Notes under the pieces: generated by a model | Told to the model about the DNA's origin: nothing | The model's database searches: none | The model's input: only the letters and a program-made list of their open reading frames with translations | Made by a program: the position numbers and the translations under genes | Source of the DNA: Chloroflexota bacterium | GTDB lineage: Bacteria; Chloroflexota; Dehalococcoidia; RBG-13-53-26 | Direction: 5' to 3' | Assembly: GCA_030616195.1 (NCBI GenBank) | Contig: JAUWXW010000008.1 | Location: forward strand, 1-18,608 | Length of the DNA stretch: 18,608 nt | Shown: positions 15,929-18,608 of the stretch, in pieces | Position numbering within the stretch: the stretch's first letter is position 1 | How the letters are laid out: every line of letters begins with the position of its first letter

Positions 15929-16252
15929 CTACTCCTTTTCTAAAGCACCAAAGGGCTTCTGCATCCCACCCAGCCTTTGACTCAATTCCTCCACGTCGCC
16001 CTTTGCCGGATGCTTACCCAGCTCCATCCCATAGCTGATAACGAACTCCAGAAAGCTTCGCAGCAGGTCCTTAATGCCACCTTCGAACTCATGAAGTGCG
16101 TCCTTTGTTACATAGCCGTCATCCTGGGAGACTTGCTTGAGTTGGTTGTCAATCAGGAAGCTGATGAATTCTGCTTGGCCCATATCGCCACGATTCTCAT
16201 CGATCTTCCTCACCAGATCGCCAGGTACAATCAACATCCTCTTATCAGTCAT
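15929..16252 (-). CDS. Small ribbon-helix-helix-like protein with helical C-terminus
   Basis: A 107-residue protein. The first part, a strand RMLIVPG followed by two helices (DLVRKIDENR and QAEFISFLIDNQLK), has the spacing of a ribbon-helix-helix DNA-binding unit (CopG/Arc style). The remainder (about 45-107) is helical and charged, with LLRSFLEFVISYGMEL as the most hydrophobic helix, perhaps for oligomerisation or effector contact. The start is taken as ATG 16252, ten bases after AAGGAG; a GTG at 16261 is in frame but only one base from that site, too close. It follows the winged-helix gene by 49 bases on the same strand, so the two are probably co-transcribed. The targets are unknown; nearby inverted repeats are candidates. 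Confidence 0.75.
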   Translation of the reverse strand: MTDKRMLIVPGDLVRKIDENRGDMGQAEFISFLIDNQLKQVSQDDGYVTKDALHEFEGGIKDLLRSFLEFVISYGMELGKHPAKGDVEELSQRLGGMQKPFGALEKE

Positions 16253-16301
16253 CTGGGACACACTCCTTCAATTAAGTATTTGGCTACAAAGCTTCTTAAA
16301 G

Positions 16302-16565
16302 CTAATCCTCACCTCCCAAACCCAGCATCTCCAGCAGGTTGTCTATACTCTTCAGCAATCTGAGCCCCCTTCTGTTAACTTTGTATGTAGTGACTGGGTT
16401 TCCCACCTTAATTATCTCTACGAATCCTCGCTGGGTGAGAAACTCGAGGTATCGCTGCAACTGGCGGTAACTCATGTTTGCGCTGTACATGATCTCGGTC
16501 TTGCCCGCCTCGCCTAGCTTCAGAATGTCAGCCATCACTTCAATATTTGAACGCCTGTTACTCAT
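16302..16565 (-). CDS. Single-domain winged-helix transcriptional regulator, archaeal-type
   Basis: An 87-residue protein made of one winged-helix domain: helix 1 EVMADILKLGEAG, helix 2 KTEIMYSANMSY, recognition helix RQLQRYLEFLTQRGFVE, a two-strand wing (EIIKVGNPVTTYKVN) and a final helix RGLRLLKSIDNLLEML. This resembles the small winged-helix regulators common in archaea and also present in Chloroflexota, in which the last helix often mediates dimerisation. AAGGAG six bases before the ATG gives a clear start. It has a strong promoter at 16754-16781 with an inverted repeat at the predicted start site, which suggests autoregulation. It heads an apparent two-gene unit with the ribbon-helix-helix-like gene. 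Confidence 0.88.
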   Translation of the reverse strand: MSNRRSNIEVMADILKLGEAGKTEIMYSANMSYRQLQRYLEFLTQRGFVEIIKVGNPVTTYKVNRRGLRLLKSIDNLLEMLGLGGED

Positions 16566-16609
16566 CCTTTTCTCCTTAGCCCTCTAGCAGGGCCCCTTCC
16601 TCACACTTA

Positions 16610-16717
16610 CTATCGCCGAGCCACCTGCTGTGCCTCGTGCGCTATTTTCCAGATCTCGTTTACTCTCGTCTGCAACCCCAGCATGCTATCGTACCAGACT
16701 CGAGCCAAAAGTGCCAC
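16610..16717 (-). CDS. Possible small leader ORF (35 aa) upstream of the winged-helix gene
   Basis: A GTG at 16717 opens 35 codons that read like an amphipathic helix (SMLGLQTRVNEIWKIAHEAQ) and end in tandem TAG-TAA stops at 16612-16607. It lies within the predicted leader, between the promoter at 16754-16781 and the regulator start at 16565. There is no clear ribosome-binding site for the GTG or for an internal ATG at 16684, so it may be chance or a gene remnant. Confidence 0.3.
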   Translation of the reverse strand: MALLARVWYDSMLGLQTRVNEIWKIAHEAQQVARR

Positions 16718-16733
16718 TTCAGTGACCCATACG

Positions 16734-16746
16734 GCTAATTATTAGC
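16734..16746. promoter_or_regulatory. Inverted repeat at the transcription start of the winged-helix gene (candidate operator)
   Basis: GCTAAT-T-ATTAGC is a perfect 13-base inverted repeat with six-base arms. It covers about +1 to +13 relative to the promoter at 16754-16781. A repressor bound here would block initiation, so autorepression by the winged-helix product is a reasonable guess. Confidence 0.5.
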
Positions 16747-16753
16747 AACGAAC

Positions 16754-16781
16754 AGTATATCACTGGAAATGCAATTGTCAA
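16754..16781 (-). promoter_or_regulatory. Strong sigma70-type promoter for the winged-helix/RHH unit
   Basis: On the minus strand TTGACA (16781-16776, perfect) is followed after 16 bases by TATACT (16759-16754, 5/6), with TGA immediately before it as an extended -10. The predicted start is near 16747, giving a leader of about 180 bases to the ATG at 16565. Confidence 0.65.
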
Positions 16782-17135
16782 TACCCCCCAAAGGCCTTCA
16801 ATCCATCCGTACTATCAGGACACCCTCAAAAGGTCGTAGCTTAGGCTCTCTATGCCAGGCCGTCATAAGTTACCGGAGGACAATCCCAAAAGCGGGAAAA
16901 CAGCCTACCCAAGAGCACGCCACAGAAACAAGATGGTCATACAAGAACCAAGGCCAAAGGAGCTGACGCTTGGCAAACCAAGACCTAAAGACAGGCTAAA
17001 ACATTCATGTTGCCCAAGGAAACACGCTCCACCGTGGCCAAAAAAGGAGGGCCTTATTGCGTCAGGCTAAAGGTACAGATTCAAATATCATCGCCGACAG
17101 AGGTAGAACTAATATGACCGGCTAAGCAGTACCAT

Positions 17136-17176
17136 CACACGGGGCACCCCGAAGGCGCCGAACCTGTGTGTCTTTT
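17136..17176 (+). terminator. GC-rich hairpin with T-rich tail
   Basis: CACAC (17136-17140) pairs with GTGTG (17166-17170) around inner GC-rich arms (GGGGCACC and GGCGCCGAACC), followed by TCTTTT on the + strand. It resembles a + strand terminator, but no firm + gene lies upstream. On the minus strand the same bases fold at least as well, with a TTCG loop, and lie about 100 bases after the stop of the regulator at 17281. Confidence 0.3.
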
Positions 17177-17280
17177 GCCTTTGAGCATGGTTGGGAACGA
17201 CAAAGAGGCAATCTGATACCTTTCTGACAATAGCGAAAACGCAAGCAGGATAGAGGGATACGCTTCCCACATGCTTCAGG

Positions 17281-18039
17281 CTAGCTCGTTACTAACGCCA
17301 ATGGTCGCTCTGCCACACTAGCCTGTTTCAGAGTTACCATGATGCTTGTGCTGCGTTGGCCTCTTAACCGCTGCAGGGCTTTGAATTTCCTGAGAAATCC
17401 CCATGTGCCATTTGCCAGCGCCTCATCCTCGACCTTCTCCACATCAGGCATGCTCCGCAGTCTTTCCAAGATACTCTGCACTGGAGTGCGTTTCACCAGG
17501 ATTGTAATGGCAGCGCCCCACTCCCAGGAGCCAATCGTCTGCATAATGGTAGCCCCCAATGCCTCTTCCAATCGGCCAGCAAATCTCAGCAACTGGGCAG
17601 AATCGACTGGCAAAGGTATGAGCAACTCAACCTCTTCAACCAACTCTTCATGCTTTCTTGGCAGGTGCTCATTCCCATAAACCTGTCTGATGGCCTGAGC
17701 AAGCTCCTGGTGCTTTATGTCCCTAAGAAGGTAGCCAACTGCCCCAGCTTCCATGGCCCTAACCAGATGATCCATACTCTCGGCTAACATAATGACCTCA
17801 GCGTTGCAGGAAAACGCATTTGTCTTCAGTCTCCGGATGGCCTCAATCCCGTCTGTTCCCGGCATGCCGACGTCCATAAGAATAACTGCGGGCGACAGCG
17901 TATCCACCAGGGAGAAAGCTTCCTCGGCAGTAGCACAGTCGCCCACCACATCCATGTCGTCTTCCAGTTGCAGCATATGCCGCAACCCCTTACGGACAAT
18001 CTCACAATCATCAACTAATAGTATCTTGATTTCTTTCAT
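17281..18039 (-). CDS. Atypical response regulator, paralogue of the one at 5963-6727
   Basis: A 252-residue protein starting at ATG 18039, with AGGAAGG upstream. Receiver: Asp10/Asp11 and phospho-acceptor Asp56 (LMDVGMPG) are kept, but the switch Thr/Ser is Ala86 (VIMLAES) and the conserved Lys is Arg106 (YLLRDIK). The C-terminal part is colinear with the regulator at 5963-6727: VELLIPLPVDSAQ, RFAGRLEEALGATIMQT, GSWEWGAAIT, SMPDVEKVED. It has an ACT/ferredoxin-like strand-helix pattern rather than a helix-turn-helix. With both key switch residues changed, normal phosphorylation signalling is doubtful, and a constitutive or ligand-dependent role is possible. No kinase gene is adjacent. It lies 11 kb from its paralogue and diverges from the HDAC-family gene. 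Confidence 0.88.
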   Translation of the reverse strand: MKEIKILLVDDCEIVRKGLRHMLQLEDDMDVVGDCATAEEAFSLVDTLSPAVILMDVGMPGTDGIEAIRRLKTNAFSCNAEVIMLAESMDHLVRAMEAGAVGYLLRDIKHQELAQAIRQVYGNEHLPRKHEELVEEVELLIPLPVDSAQLLRFAGRLEEALGATIMQTIGSWEWGAAITILVKRTPVQSILERLRSMPDVEKVEDEALANGTWGFLRKFKALQRLRGQRSTSIMVTLKQASVAERPLALVTS

Positions 18040-18299
18040 GATAATTGCCTTCCTGTTCCCGGTGATCTCTCACTGACTGTTGAGAACTCCACTCTCTTCG
18101 CCATCGCACGATTCACCTACGACTCCAAGATCATTCATCAATTTGTTCGCCTCAAGTGTACAGGAGTAAGTTCACATCGCCGTCTCAACACACACTGCCC
18201 GTCTTACAAATTGCTTTCCGGCAAAACCAGAAAGGTCACAAAAGAGTTACATGTGGTCAAACAATCGCTATCACAAATGAATACACACAAAGCCCTGTA

Positions 18300-18313
18300 C
18301 CTCACAGGTGAGG
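18300..18313. promoter_or_regulatory. Short palindrome, possible operator
   Basis: CCTCAC-AG-GTGAGG is a perfect inverted repeat with six-base arms, about 70 bases upstream of the -35 of the candidate HDAC-family promoter and in the shared divergent region. Confidence 0.3.
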
Positions 18314-18379
18314 CCCGAAACTGCCAAGCTCTACTTCGCCAAACCGTACTCAGAAACAGGCTCTGCTGGAAAGGTTCTA

Positions 18380-18408
18380 TTGCTCAGGTGACTGGCGTCT
18401 GATATCAT
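18380..18408 (+). promoter_or_regulatory. Candidate promoter of the HDAC-family gene
   Basis: TTGCTC (18380-18385), a 17-base spacer and TATCAT (18403-18408, 5/6) with a preceding TGA as extended -10. The predicted start near 18415 leaves a short leader that just includes the AGGAG ribosome-binding site (18419-18423). Confidence 0.4.
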
Positions 18409-18427
18409 TTGGTCGAATAGGAGCATC

Positions 18428-18608
18428 ATGAAAGTAGGACTGGTCTATGATCCCATATATCTAGAGCACAACACCGATCCGCACCCGGAGTGCGCCCGCA
18501 GACTACAAGAAACCATGGAGTTGCTAGAGAAGAGCCGAGTTAAGCAGCAACTGATAGAGATCCACCCCGAGCGGGCTTCCCTGGAGGAAATATCGCTGGT
18601 GCACTCGG
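18428..18608 (+). CDS. Histone deacetylase / AcuC-family protein, N-terminal part (runs off right edge)
   Basis: Sixty codons from ATG 18428 to the window edge, with AGGAG four bases before the start. The N-terminus VGLVYDPIYLEHNT and the motif DPHPECARRLQETMELLE match the opening of the arginase-fold deacetylase family (AcuC, acetylpolyamine amidohydrolase, HDAC), where HPExxxRL is the hallmark. Such enzymes remove acetyl groups from lysines or polyamines using zinc. The catalytic His pair and the zinc ligands lie beyond the window, so activity cannot be judged. It is divergent from the atypical response regulator gene. Confidence 0.85.
   Translation, partial: MKVGLVYDPIYLEHNTDPHPECARRLQETMELLEKSRVKQQLIEIHPERASLEEISLVHS

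Larger units (their letters stand above)
16566..17280. other. Long intergenic region upstream of the winged-helix gene
   Basis: These 715 bases hold a strong minus-strand promoter (16754-16781), an inverted repeat at its start site (16734-16746), a possible 35-residue leader ORF (16610-16717) and a GC-rich hairpin followed by T-rich sequence on the + strand (17136-17176). A + frame at 16852-17070 encodes a 72-residue basic, Pro/Lys-rich peptide with a repeated KPRPKD-like motif. It has no ribosome-binding site and is not called as a gene. Confidence 0.45.
18040..18427. other. Divergent intergenic region between the atypical regulator and the HDAC-family gene
   Basis: It contains a candidate + promoter (18380-18408) and a 14-base palindrome (18300-18313). 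No gene or clear minus-strand promoter was recognised in the remainder. Confidence 0.4.

Noticed and set aside
17136..17170. Riboswitch (c-di-GMP or similar) near the atypical regulator
   Set aside because: Only a single hairpin is visible; no conserved riboswitch core or second stem was found and it lies 3' of the regulator.

Overview
The window looks like a chromosomal segment of a non-model bacterium of moderate GC content. The gene mix suggests a Chloroflexota (Dehalococcoidia-like) genome: NarL-type two-component clusters with a 7TM/GAF kinase, an archaeal-style one-domain winged-helix protein, an SDR with a C-terminal extension, a GH3-like adenylating enzyme and a HEAT-repeat protein. 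This assignment is inference from protein style; there is no rRNA or other marker gene. No tRNA, rRNA, CRISPR array, transposase or phage gene was recognised.

Layout. 1-1149 (-) is the N-terminal part of a GC-rich secreted beta-rich protein that runs off the left edge. 1475-2410 (-) is a short-chain dehydrogenase/reductase. 2912-5834 (+) is a compact pabB-pabA-pabC operon for p-aminobenzoate, the folate precursor; a Lys in the PMKGT motif of the first gene separates it from trpE. 5963-11688 is a signalling block: an atypical response regulator (5963-6727, -), a HEAT-repeat protein (6886-7794, +), two tandem NarL/LuxR-type response regulators (8073-8708 and 8911-9546, -) and their likely membrane histidine kinase (9577-11688, -). 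12112-15619 (-) is a tight three-gene operon: isoprenylcysteine-methyltransferase-like membrane enzyme, GH3-like acyl-adenylate enzyme, and beta-ketoacyl synthase of the FabF type. 15929-16565 (-) encodes two small DNA-binding proteins (winged helix, then ribbon-helix-helix-like). 17281-18039 (-) is a second atypical response regulator, paralogous to that at 5963-6727. 18428-18608 (+) is the start of a histone-deacetylase/AcuC-family gene that runs off the right edge.

Most interesting points. (1) The two atypical response regulators have no DNA-binding domain. They share a C-terminal domain with a predicted beta-alpha-beta-beta-alpha-beta (ACT/ferredoxin-like) pattern, and both have Ala in place of the conserved receiver Thr/Ser. 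They may define an uncharacterised signalling family. (2) The methyltransferase/GH3/KAS operon looks like a small, undescribed acyl-conjugate pathway. Just upstream lie nested perfect palindromes, and further upstream two small DNA-binding proteins that could regulate it. (3) The winged-helix gene has a strong promoter with a perfect inverted repeat at its predicted start site, a classic autorepression layout.

Limits: all family assignments come from motif reading without database search. Promoter, operator and terminator calls are by eye.
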